Assembly (NCBI GenBank): GCA_009801015.1
Contig: VHZZ01000206.1
Location: forward strand, 53,097 to 80,577
DNA from: Silene noctiflora
Taxonomy: Eukaryota; Streptophyta; Magnoliopsida; Caryophyllales; Caryophyllaceae
Direction of reading: 5' to 3'
Length of the DNA: 27,481 nucleotides
Position numbers and translations under genes: made by a program. The notes below the pieces were generated by a model. It did no database searches and had not been told where the DNA came from. It saw only the letters and a list, made by a program, of their open reading frames with translations. Within the stretch, counting starts at the first letter, position 1. Every line of letters starts with the position of its first letter. This document shows, piece by piece, positions 1-12,500 of the stretch.

Positions 1-209
1 GTCTTTAGTAGCTGTTTTGAGACTTGTATTTCTTTAGAGTTGTTAAACAGTTTTGTTATGGAGTTTTGAGACGATGTAATCTTTTAAATACTTAAATTAA
101 GATGTTTCGTTATTGTCTTTTGATTATCATTACCTCGGGAAACCGAGATGGTGGCATCTCCGTACCTGAGGTGGCCTTGTAAGGCACTTTGGAGTATGGG
201 GGTGTTACA
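1..209 (+). mobile_element. 3' end of an LTR retrotransposon LTR (cut by window edge)
   Basis: The segment ends in GGGGGTGTTACA at 209. This matches the terminus of the complete solo LTR at 3557-5052, which ends GGGGGGTGTTACA. It also carries the same style of short TACCTC-containing repeats (TACCTCGGG near 131, TACCTGAGG near 163). The 5' part lies outside the window, so it could be a solo LTR or the edge of a full element. The LTR abuts coding-like sequence on the right and probably interrupts that gene. The target duplication cannot be checked because only one flank is visible. Confidence 0.7.
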
Positions 210-1369
210 AATCCAACTGATTCAAGTTCTCGATGTCTACTAACCATGGAAATGCATCCAGGCAAACATGATCATTTCCGGAACAATAGATCATTTTAGT
301 TAGGATGTAAAGAATGATGTTTCTTTTAAGCATTGGACCTGATTCTTCTTTGTGTTCTATAATGTACTTCCTCTATAATGTACTTCCTTAGAACACCCAT
401 CTTCACCACCCTACCCTTTGCATCTTTTCCAAACTGATTTATCCATTCCGTAAAGACGGTTTTGTACTCGGGGTTTGAAGAAGTAGGTTTACTAGTCATA
501 AGTATTGGTCCCATTGGTAAACCTAGTACATTGTGAACATCTTCTTTCTTAACTGTGAAACGCTGCCCGTTTGTCAACACGATTCCATGGTCTCTATAGT
601 TATATGTAGTCACAATATAATGAGCTAGGTAAGATGGAAACCTTGTGACTTTCAAATGAACAAAATATTTGAATGGCGTTGTTGCAATACTATTCAATTG
701 TGCAGGAGTCAGTTCTTTCAAGAGTGTCACAAAGTCATTTGGGGACATTCTTGTCTTTATCTTCTGCAATCCAATTAATGCGTCTTCAACATCAGAGGTA
801 TCGTGTAATTCATTTTCATCGTCCACTTGATGTTGTTCTGATTGTTTTTTAGTGGTGCGTTTTGCCTTTTTGGAAGGCACGTTAGTCGACTATGCAAGCC
901 TCTTCTTTTCACCGGGCCTAAATAATATATAAGAAATGACGGTTAGCGTATAAAAAATGATAGGAGATAAAAATATGAAAATAGTGATAAAAAAAATTAA
1001 CTAAATGTTTATAAACTATCATACGATGCTAAAAATGTCTTATATAAGGCTCATAAATTCTTACGCATAAACTTTCACATAATGCTCGTAAAGTTCGTCT
1101 TAATGCCCAAAAAGTTCATTTAGCTTAGCATATTTCAGATACAATTATAATAAAAGTCTTGTATAACCTTAAGAGATCCAAAATTAGCAATTTTATGCTA
1201 TTTAAGTGCCTTTTTATGATAGTTGCTTATACTTTATTCATACATGCTCAAAAGATTTTTCAGAAGTTATAAAAAATACGTGCTTGACATCAATTACCTC
1301 GAAGTAGGTTTCTCTGCCTTCTTTTTCCTTGCATAGCAGAGCAAAGTCTTCTCCTTATTTGTTTCATCA
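210..1369 (-). pseudogene. Broken gene with plant-mobile-domain/ULP1-associated N-terminal domain
   Basis: I read two exons on the minus strand. Exon A is about 1369-1298 (donor GTAATT) and exon B is 917-210 (acceptor TATTTAG at 918). They join in phase (AG+G = Arg) and give a Lys/Arg-rich start followed by a globular domain. That domain contains a stretch like FVHLKVTRFPSYLAHYIVTT and the motif VHNVLGLPMGP. This pattern is familiar from large plant families linked to ULP1 peptidases and Mutator-like elements; the link is from memory, not a search. Three lesions are seen: an in-frame TAG at 890-892, a 16-bp direct duplication (357-372 and 373-388) that shifts the frame, and loss of the 3' part at the LTR junction at 209/210. 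Past the duplication the alternative frame stays open to that junction, with a stretch reading FPWLVDIENLNQLDL. The longest clean ORF is 326-880 (184 codons, GTG first codon, so not a true start). It is probably dead. Confidence 0.55.
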
Positions 1370-2450
1370 CTAATAGCATAGAATTAGAAAATTTGAATGT
1401 TAATTATTAAATTAAAATCCAAATGTATCCAGATGCTCTAAAGTCGCAAGTTTAAGATTGACTTAAGACGGTCTCAAATTGGGAATGTGATTGCAAAGTT
1501 GTGACCGCTGTCAGTCTCTAATTAAGCACAAAGCACAAAATACAACGATTACAACGAAAAATGTTATGTTAATGTTATGTTTACAGGTCCATACCACACA
1601 ATGACACAACATAGGCGAACAAGACAAATCGACATGTTAATTTTATTTCTATAAAAAAAAGCCATTAACCATTTATGCATCACCTATACAACTAAATTTA
1701 GCATACACCATCTTCATTAAGTTTCAACCAATTGCGTCAAACACCCAGGGATCCCCTTATACACAAATACATGTTTGGGTGCATCGTTCTCAGATGACCG
1801 ACCTACTATGACAATCTCAGCTAGTCTCCCTTCAATTCTTAAAAATACCCCCTTCAAGTATTAAAAATTATAATATTTAATCAAAATAGCCTTGAAATTG
1901 ATTCTAACCAATTTCAACCAAAACAATCAATCAACACATCAACACATCAATTGATAATTAAATTAAGGATGAGAGGTAGTAATGCATTAGAAGTTTTCAT
2001 ACATACCTGATATTTTGATTCTCTATTTAATCTTCAAAACTCGTACGCAGTAGGTGTTGGAGGGTTTTGAAAGAGGGATTTTGATAGAGGGGTTTTTGAT
2101 TTAGGGGCTTTGAAAGAGGGGTTTTTGAGTTTGATGGTAGAAGTGTAGAACGCAGTAAGTGTTGGAGGTAGAATAAAAGACCCTTTTTTTGTTTAATTAA
2201 TAATAAGGGGCGGGTCGGTGGGATGGGTATTGGGTATTGGGTATTTGGGTCAGGGCTGGGTATTGGGTATGTATTGACTCAGATGTATAATCTTATTTCT
2301 CCTTTTCCCATATACTTCTTCATCTTCTTTGTTAATTTATTACCCTTCCCCTGTAAATCCCCTACTCATAATCTCATTCCACTTACCCTAAATCAATAGT
2401 AAATTTCCAACCCAAATGAATTTCTTCCTTAATTTGCCTAACTGATCCAG
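1370..2450. other. Non-coding stretch; possible 5' leader of the broken gene
   Basis: No ORF here looks real. On the minus strand, about 2170-2007 reads like a plant 5'-UTR exon: pyrimidine-rich, AACCCCTC-type repeats, no ATG, and a good donor (CAG|GTATGT, exon end 2007). It might have been the leader of the gene at 210-1369. That is inference only, since no TATA box or transcript evidence is visible. The rest is AT-rich. Confidence 0.3.
2045..2272. repeat. Short direct repeats and TGGGTAT-type minisatellite
   Basis: ACGCAGTARGTGTTGGAGG occurs at 2045-2063 and again at 2150-2168. Between the two are several copies of a unit like GAGGGGTTTTTGA. At about 2220-2272 TGGGTAT/TGGGTATT is repeated irregularly. 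These look like ordinary local slippage duplications. Confidence 0.6.
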
Positions 2451-2458
2451 CCATTTCC

Positions 2459-3372
2459 GGATCTTTTTTTTTAAATAGTGTTTAAAAATAAAAAAATTAT
2501 CTTTTCGGGTTGGAATGAAATTTATTTATCGTTTTGGTATCCACCTAGGATCGGTAAAACCCAAACCAAGGCCATCATCATCAATCCCCAGATTCCACAC
2601 CACCTCATTTCCATCATTCATCTCTATCCTCTAACCCCACCATTTCCACCACCACATCGTCATTCCAGTCAACGGACCACCACCGCACGACCGCTGTTGC
2701 CGCCACTTCCCCACATCACCACAGGCCTAGATTCAACCTCCACACTAACCACCAGTCCACCACCCTCCTCTAATGGACTAACACCACATGACGCTACTAA
2801 TCACCGCCTACGAATCCCCGCCATCCTCACCGCCATCATAAACAGCCATTCCAACATGAATCCACCACGCTTAGATCACTTGGGACCACCCAATCATCCC
2901 GTCATCATCCTACTTACCCTTGGAAGTTATTCGCAATTGATAATAGGCGGCTTTAATAACAGCGTGGTAACGGCATGTGAACCAAGACCGAATCGTCCCA
3001 ACCAAAAAACGAAACCGGAGGTGGTTTCAGTACAGTCTTTGGTGGAGGAAGAGCGGCGCTGACAAAGAGTTAGCGCGTGGGTGGGGGAGCGGCGAGGATT
3101 AGGGNGGTTTTTGCGGTGGTTGTGGTTGTGGTTGTGGTTGTGGTTGTGGTTGTGGGGAGTAGGGAAGGCGGAAAGAGAGAAAGTGATGGTCAGGTTGATG
3201 AGGTGGGGTTTATAAGGTGGGCCATGGGTGAGGGGAAGGTAAGGATAGAACCTTATGTTTGGTTCGGAATGTACAAACCTAGTTGGACACCATTTTAACA
3301 ATTAAGTTTCATTCCGACCCGAAACAACAATTTTTATATTTTGTAGCATTATTTTAAAAAAAAAAAGATTCT
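2459..3372. mobile_element. Non-autonomous DNA transposon with long TIRs and 8-bp target duplication
   Basis: The 8-bp sequence CCATTTCC lies immediately outside both ends (2451-2458 and 3373-3380). The first and last roughly 110 bp are inverted repeats of each other, diverged by about a quarter. The best matching core is TTTCGGGTYGGAATGAAAYT, followed by a shared CTAGG and AACCAA. Poly-T (left) and poly-A (right) tracts lie just inside the ends. The interior is C-rich and carries a 194-codon plus-strand ORF (2478-3062), Pro/His/Thr-rich and without a recognisable domain. No transposase is seen. Long TIRs with an 8-9 bp duplication suggest a Mutator-like or hAT-like origin; superfamily is uncertain. 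Confidence 0.7.
3116..3156. repeat. (GTGGTT)n microsatellite
   Basis: About seven copies of the hexamer GTGGTT lie inside the TIR element. On the minus strand they would read Asn-His repeated, which explains an open frame there. An N base call lies just upstream at 3105. Confidence 0.9.
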
Positions 3373-3556
3373 CCATTTCCTTATCCAGAATTTTTCATTT
3401 CTTCTCCCTCGCCATAATTAAATACATCTACCCCAACGTTCAAGTTCTTTGTTCACCAGCATTGCCCTCCTCCACCTTCTACCCAGACCACTATCAGCCT
3501 TCGTCGTTCACTTGTACCGCCTTTACCATAGACCATCACCATCATTACGGCCTATG

Positions 3557-5052
3557 TGTAATACCCCGTATTTTAGTATGGTCAGTGCAAGTCAAACTAC
3601 GTCTTTATAAACGTATTTCAAAATGAATTATTTTACGAAGCTATATTATGTAAACTATTATTATTTCATTAATCACACTTTAATAGTTACTCTGTATTTT
3701 ATAATTATTTCATAAAATGATATTCTTTTATATTCCTTGATTTATAATACTTAATTACATTTAATTCTATTTTCTATATCATATTTAATTCTTATTTTAT
3801 ATTTAATCCTTATTTAATAATTATAATAGATAATTATTCCTAAAAGCTTTATGGAAATTCTATTCCTTCCCAAACTCTCTACTTTTAATCTACTATATAT
3901 GTTCTACCTCATACCCTATAATTCCACAATACAAGACGGTAACCTAAGGGAAATTTCAGATTTAACACAAGTTCTTTCTTTGTCTCAAAAGTAAGTTTTA
4001 CAGACCGTCTCAATTTATATCGTTATTTATCGTTAATTCCGACCTAACCTAACTAAATTGACCGAACCATGACCATTAGCCACGACCTAGACCGTGACCG
4101 ACCAACCCTAGGTGTGCATGACCGACTGGGATTGACCGTGGACCGTTGTTGACTGGCTGTATAATTGGTTTGACCGTAGTGCACAAAGATCGACGCATAT
4201 CGAATTCGAATTAAAAACCCTTCGTGTTTGAGATGAATTGGTTGGCAATTATTATTTGTTGAGTGAATATTATTATTATTGTTGGATGCCTCAGCTTTGT
4301 GTTTGAGATGAATTGGTTGACAATTATTATTTATTGTTGTGGCATATCTTTTATATTAGGTACCTCAGGCTCGTTCTGGGATGAGTATTTATTGTTGGCA
4401 TAGCATTTGCATTAGATAACTCAGTTATACTGAGATGGTGGGTACCTCAATATTGTATTGGGATGATGGATACCTCAATCTTGTATTGTGATGATGGATA
4501 CCTCAACTTTGTGTTGGGATGATGGATACCTCAACTTTGTTAGGTTGATGGATACCCCGGGCCAGGGATTGGCTGGATGAACAGGTGTTTCGGGTGATGA
4601 GCTCAGTTGCATTGGCATTTGCATTTGCATATCATATCATATTGTGCATTTTCATTTAGTTCATCTTATACTTGTTGTTAATTATTCTACTCAACCTCGT
4701 GGCTGACCGTGTATTCGTGAACACCTGTGATGAACCAAATATTGGAGAGCAGTTTGACTGACAGGTATTTGAGTTAGAGGACTTGGGAGCTTACGGGATG
4801 CAAGGCATGAGAAGTTGGACCATAGTTGCTGTCTAGATCACTTATTCGACTGGAACTTTATATTTATGTATTTTAGTTATTTCCGTTGCGTAGTAATTGT
4901 AATATTAAAAGTTTAAATTTAATCAGTTTTACATAAAGTACTTTGGTTTGTTTTACTTTGTTATTCACTACCTCGATCATTTCGATATGGTAACAGTCTC
5001 ATTTATCTAGGAAGGCCTAGTTAAGGCTCTTAGATAAATGGGGGGTGTTACA
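3557..5052. mobile_element. Complete solo LTR (1496 bp) with 5-bp target duplication
   Basis: The element begins TGTAATACCCC and ends GGGGTGTTACA, an 11-bp inverted terminal match with one difference and with the canonical TG...CA. The 5-bp CTATG flanks both ends exactly (3552-3556 and 5053-5057). There is no internal gag-pol and no second LTR, so this is a solo LTR left by LTR-LTR recombination. Size and ends fit a Ty3/gypsy-type plant element, but the superfamily cannot be proved from an LTR alone. It contains a GACCG-rich part (about 4040-4170) and a run of short tandem repeats (about 4282-4556). Confidence 0.88.
4282..4556. repeat. Degenerate ~28-bp tandem repeats inside the solo LTR
   Basis: The clearest units run 4441-4467, 4468-4495, 4496-4523 and 4524-4549, each of the form GGATACCTCAAYTTTGTRTT followed by GGGATGAT. 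Weaker copies lie at about 4282, 4359 and 4415. Unit length drifts from 26 to 28 bp. The units are adjacent with no spacers, so this is not a CRISPR array. Confidence 0.8.
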
Positions 5053-5155
5053 CTATGTCTACCCAATAATATTAACTTATCAGGTAATTTTTTTTTACAA
5101 ACTTTAACTAATCCATATTATATACGGAGTATGAAGTTAGGTGAAAAAAATGACT

Positions 5156-5395
5156 CAAAATATGTCAAAATTGATTTTATTTTATAGACAAATAAAAAAT
5201 ACAACCTTTTTATGTATGTTCATAGTATTTTTTTTAATTTGAATGTATTGTGTCTAAATAAATCCTCTACTTTGGTACCTTTTTCATTATAAAAATTGGG
5301 CTAAAATATGTCAAATTTGATTTCACTTTATAGACAATAAAAAAATTAAGCCAATTATTATATGCTCATATTTTATTTTATTTCAATTTACTATA
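5156..5395. repeat. Pair of ~90-bp AT-rich direct repeats
   Basis: A block starting AAAATATGTCAAAATTGATT at 5156 recurs, diverged, at about 5304 (AAAATATGTCAAATTTGATT). Both continue through TTTATAGACAA...AAAAA and TATG...TCATA. They are about 148 bp apart. No coding potential is seen. Confidence 0.65.
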
Positions 5396-6391
5396 TATTT
5401 CTCATTTAATCTAGTAATGAGCCAGTTATTGAATCTCTTACTTTCCAAAGAAACAGCATGATGGTTTGCAGGGGGGCTGACAAGTTAATTGCCTCCGTCC
5501 TTTTCATTTTTGAAGAACAAATGAGAGGATGACATGTGTTGGGTCACCAAGTCTCAACTCAAGGTTACAAATTGACCCCGAGTTATTCAAGGTCACCAAA
5601 ATTAACTCATTAATCCTATTTAACGAGTCATTAGCATGACCCAACAAGGTCACGACCCAGTTGATGACCTTGCTTGGGCATGGTCTAAGGAACTTGCAAT
5701 TTGAATCCTTACCGCCACTTAATTTTATGTTCCTATGGTCTCGAAGATATTGGTGTGAAAAATTCATACGAATTCGTGGGTTCTTGTGTAGGGGGGTGGA
5801 TCTCAACTCGCGACTCACATTGTCCCTCTTATGTTGGAAGATTTCTCAGGTTGAAACATTAGATAATATTTGCAGGGGTTATACGGTCTTTACGAAACTT
5901 TGGGAAGGTTGTCCACTTGATATCAATTGCGGGGTTGAAGTGGAAGGCAGTATTGCAATTTGGATTATCAATTGGATTATCAAAAGACGATGAGGACTTG
6001 GCCAAACCCTCTCTCTCTCTCTCTCTCTCTCTCTGTCAATTGCTGGTTGCATAACCTTTCCTTCCAACAAAGACTAAAAGGCAGCTTTTGTTTCTACACC
6101 TTATATCTCAACATGCTCCATTGTGCTTCTAACAAAAGTAGCCAAAGGTCGGGAGTTCAACAATTTAACTCACAGCACCAATTTGGAAGTATTGGCACAC
6201 AAAATCATAATAAACGGCATACTAGCAAAATACTTGAGCCATTCTCGTACAGAACTGAAAACAATTGACGAGTCATTACTTGAGTCAAACAAAACTTTGA
6301 TCCAAATGGTATCATAATCTCCGAAAACACAAGACAACAACCAGAAAAATATGATTCATATCTAACTAAACTAGTCCAGTAAAATCTGCAC
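5396..6391. other. Intergenic DNA downstream of eL31, with a (CT)n tract
   Basis: Several short overlapping ORFs occur on both strands (about 5504-6317) but none has a recognisable domain or conserved-looking composition. A perfect (CT)13 microsatellite occupies 6009-6034. The part near 6300-6391 is expected to be the 3' UTR of eL31. No clear AATAAA was found there. Confidence 0.5.
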
Positions 6392-8417
<2,026 letters not shown>

Positions 8418-8500
8418 CTGAAGGATGAAATGCGGCGATGAGCAGAGAGAAACAAGGAGGAAATTGATCAAAGGGGTTTTATGTATTAGAGGCCTACAAA

Positions 8501-8595
8501 TATTAGGGTTCTACAAACCCTACTTCATTTCTTCTCATTATGGGCTTCTTTTTTTGCTGTCATTTTTCTCTGTATTTTTTTGTTCTTGTGGCCCA
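8501..8595 (-). promoter_or_regulatory. eL31 promoter with telo-box-like and site II motifs
   Basis: Upstream of the eL31 leader (minus strand) are AACCCTAATA at 8510-8501, which resembles the telo-box AAACCCTAA, and an opposed GTAGGGTTTG at 8523-8514. There are also two site II elements, TGGGCC at 8595-8590 and AGCCCA at 8546-8541 (TGGGCT on the plus strand). This pairing is well known in plant ribosomal protein and other growth-linked promoters. No TATA box is evident. The transcription start is not resolved. Confidence 0.65.
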
Positions 8596-8639
8596 TTAGC
8601 TCATTTACTAATGTCTCGTGTAACAAAATTTTCGATTTA

Positions 8640-9529
8640 AATCGTATCTCTCGAAAAAACTAGCAGTTTAAAAAAAAAAAAAAATTGCCGCTTTTTGATC
8701 TCTAAAACACGGGTTATGGTCATTTAAAAATTTTCGGTTCAAAACAATGGATGTGCAAAGCGGCTAACCTTAAGGGTACCACATGAATTTTCCGATTTTT
8801 TTTAATAATGAATTATTTCATTTTATTAATGCTATCATCTTGTTTATGGATTTAGATTTAGCTCCGTTCATTTTTGAACTCGAGTTCAGTTTAAGTCTCT
8901 AAACAAATCTCGTCTACATCAGCTTTGATCTTTTGAACTTAAGTTCGGTTTTATTCATTTCTTTTCTTCAGGTGAGCTTCAATAAATAAATAATCGTTAT
9001 GGATTTTGGTCAAACACGACTGCCCAAATCAAATAGGTAGGTGCTTCTCTTGTCCATTACATATAGTGATTGTTATATTTGATCAAAAGGGTAGTTATCT
9101 CTTACGGAGTAAAATGTATCTTACCCACACCAGGAGAAAAGGAAATAGGTGAACCTATACTTCCGATCCCACCCTATGAACATCCCTACAAAAGATGATA
9201 ACTTGACCTGTGCTTGCAATTGACTGATATCAGCATTTATGGACTTGAAAGATGGATTGGACTTTGATGGTGTGGAGGACAATGTGGGTGAATGGCTTAA
9301 CAATTTCACGTTGTAGGCGACAGCGGTGGCACTTAAGGCCTGGCCCAAGGTTGAAGTATACTTGTACCTTTGCCTTCTCTAACAAACATTGGTACGTTAC
9401 AAAATTGTTTCGCATGATTTGGTAAAACCCTAGGTCTGATAATTAACACCGCTTTTCATCATTCTATCATAGCTAAAAATAAGACAAATAGTTTACACAA
9501 TAATCGGTAAATATCAGAGTCTAGGTAGT
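8640..9529. other. Intergenic stretch between SMU2 and eL31
   Basis: It contains a poly-A run near 8670 and AT-rich sequence. Two overlapping short minus-strand ORFs (9121-9415) have no recognisable domain. ACGGAGTA near 9103 resembles a Stowaway MITE end, but no partner end was found. The last part before 9530 should hold the SMU2 3' UTR. Confidence 0.5.
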
Positions 9530-12500
9530 TTATAAGCGATGCTTCTTCCCCGAAGGTTGTGCATCGTCACCATCAGGACCATCTGTGCTTTCACCCTTGT
9601 CTCCTTTTCTTTTTGCAATGATCTTATTGATCTTGTGAAGGTCGTTATTCAGCTTTTGGTCCTTGTTCTTTTTTGTCTTTCGCCCATCTTGCATTTTCAC
9701 CCCAAACTGGAATGCAGCCTTTGGCATTGCTTCCTTTTGCTCATTGTACTGGGCCCACTCTTCCTCCGTCTCAAAGTCCCATCGGTGAAGACGCCCTTTT
9801 GCCTGTTTGAAGTTACAAGTAACATAATAAGCATAATGGCATCACCCAAAATGCCTGCTCCAACAAAGATCCATGACAAAACAAGTACAGGCACACACAC
9901 ACAAACAGTTAATTGTATTGCAGAACTTTGAACTGATTTCTTCGGTCTTATAAGAGGTGCAAAGGCTATAGTACTTTTGATATTAGAAGGGGGTGAAGTT
10001 CTGGATCCGAGGCCTACGATAACTCAATATAACCAATATGTTTAGACCTCAATGTTTCAGAACATTAATATAGATACCCGTACATCAGCAACGGACAGAA
10101 TGAGGATAAACAACCTCAATCCACCAAGATTTCACATGATGACCAGTAAAATCTAACTCAAGAAAAAAATACAAAGCAAAGTAAGTATTGGCTACCTTTT
10201 TGGGATCCTTTATTTCTTTTAAGAGGGGTGTAACAATCTTACCGGCCAATGTTTCACTCAAAAGTCGACACAGTTACAAAACTATTGTTATCTTTCTTGT
10301 GTGTCTTTATGAATACATTCCTATCTTATTTTACCAGATTCATGGTAATCCTTGCCAACTTAAAACAACTCTAGAGGATCCCAACCAAGGTGAACATGAT
10401 GATGCATGCGGTCTCAATGCAAAAGTGGCTGGCCTGAAAACCTAAGCAAATTATGAATTACACTTGAACAAAACAACACAAATATGAATAAAAACCCAAA
10501 TTGATCCGATCCGACACAATTGGCCTCAACTTTATTGGACCCCACATAAACCCGACCAAATTCAAACAATCTGAAAGTGTCCTTTTGAAACCCAGATTAA
10601 TACTTGAACTCAAAACAAACAATCTGAAAGTGTCCTTTTAAAACCCAGAAATTTCCAAATTCACTACTTGAACTCAAAATGATTAATCTATATGACAAAT
10701 GTAAAAGACACCTTCATAAACAAGCCCCAAATTGACCTGGCTAGTAGCCATACCAACCTCAAATGACCCAACCTCAACCAACTTGTATTCAATATATTCA
10801 CACGCAAAACATACCAACCCTAAAACAGACCCAACACAAAGTGCATCACATAACGGAAATGTTCTGATTTGAATTGACTCAACCCGAATAACCCTTTTGC
10901 CCGCTCTAATCAGCACGATAACCGAAGTTTTGAGTTGAATAATACAGATCCACACAACAACGCTAACAACGCTGAGCCAACAGAGTAAGGAAAATTGAAG
11001 GGGGATACAGATAGAAACAAAAGTACTTACACGGCCGCCCATATCCATTTTCGACAAGTCACCTTCATCATCACTGTCTACGACTTCATGATTATACGAT
11101 TGATATCCAGGGTAGCATTCAGAATAACTTTCTGATATGAAGTTGGGATCCTTTTCGCGAGCATCTTTCTCTCTGAGCTGCTGAAGTCTCTGATCATCTC
11201 GCTTAAACACAGATCCCAAACCGCGATCCTTCTCCTCTTGTGTCATGAGCTGAGGATCTTGAACAATGTTGCCATTTACTTGCATGTCATAAGCCTGCAT
11301 TTGTTGTAGATACTGATCAGGATAGGCCATTTGATCAGCATATTGGTAATCCTGCCACTCGCCCTGATAGGTACCACCCAGTGCTTGAGCTTGTACTGCA
11401 TCATAACCATTCTGAAAGCAACCATCAAACAGAGCAATTTAGTGTGTGAAATATCCCAAAGGTGTGTCTTATCAAATGTATGATACTACCTCCATGTGGT
11501 GAATAGCCTTATTTCACTTGTATAATGAGGAAAAGGTCAAATAGGGCTAATTCACCAAAATAGAGGTAGTAACATGCATTACAAATATTCACCAGATAAA
11601 GGCATGAGGTTATCCACAATATACTCACAACCTGATTCCAATCTTGCAGAGGATCAGAAGGTGGCACAGGTCCATATACGGCTTCATCAAAATAAGGCCC
11701 TCTTTCTTTATTTCGAGGGGATTCTTCCATGTCTTCCAAAATGGGACTCTGACTCATGTCTTTGCTGGGAACTTCATAATCAATACCATCCCCAACAAAT
11801 ATATCATCTTCTTCAACTCGAGTAACTGCTGGGACTTGTTTCTCTATTGAATCAAGATTAGCCCTTCTAGGAAGTGGAGGAGGTGGAGGAAGATTCTCCA
11901 TATTCTGATTCTTTGATGATAGGCCATTAGTTCTGGGCAGTTTCTGATCTCCATCATAGTCATTTATCACACTTGGATGCTTTTCTGAATTATAGGATAA
12001 GACAAACATGTTACTTTTCCTTAAAACAATAAAAATACACAAAATACAAACTGGCTGTCTAGTCATAAAGGGGACTAAAGGCACATTAACCGTTAAAAGT
12101 TACATCCAAAACTCGCAGATTGTTAGCTTGTAAAGTCATTGAGAGGTGATATTCACTACCTAGGTTTCAAATCCATCAGCATCGAACTACCCTTGTGGGA
12201 TCCCTTAAGACCGATTAAAAAAAAAACGGGAATAACCTAAGGCTGCCAAACGTTCAATGTACTGAAATTGACCTCCTCACGTACTGTACAATCAATTATA
12301 AATAGCTAAAATGGAGAAACCATACTGCATAAGCTGAGTATTGTGCTGAAATTTCCACAAAAGAGAAACCCGAAATTCAATCAGAAAAATCAAAAGTAAC
12401 ATTAAGAAGCATCCAAAGACAGCTTCTAGAGCCTTAGTGTAAAAACAATTTTAGCAACTACTCCTAAAGTCCTAAGATTTTTTCTATTTTGTAACAAATC

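Noticed and set aside
2927-3301. Minus-strand ORF of 124 codons with an Asn-His run
   Set aside because: It is produced by the (GTGGTT)n microsatellite and lies within a TIR element; it has no domain and crosses an N.
4441-4549. Regular ~28-bp repeats, superficially CRISPR-like
   Set aside because: The units are directly adjacent with no unique spacers and lie inside a plant solo LTR; this is a minisatellite.
5104-5112. Possible Stowaway MITE end (ACGGAGTA), also near 9103
   Set aside because: Only one end is visible in each case; no partner terminus or TA-bounded element could be drawn.
5504-6317. Cluster of overlapping ORFs on both strands
   Set aside because: No recognisable domain, mutual overlap, and a (CT)n tract that keeps frames open; no splice-consistent gene could be built.
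8425-8640. Plus-strand ORF of 71 codons
   Set aside because: It lies over the eL31 leader and promoter and has no recognisable features.
9121-9415. Two overlapping minus-strand ORFs (75 and 61 codons)
   Set aside because: No domain recognised and no codon or splice evidence; could be a gene fragment but cannot be supported.
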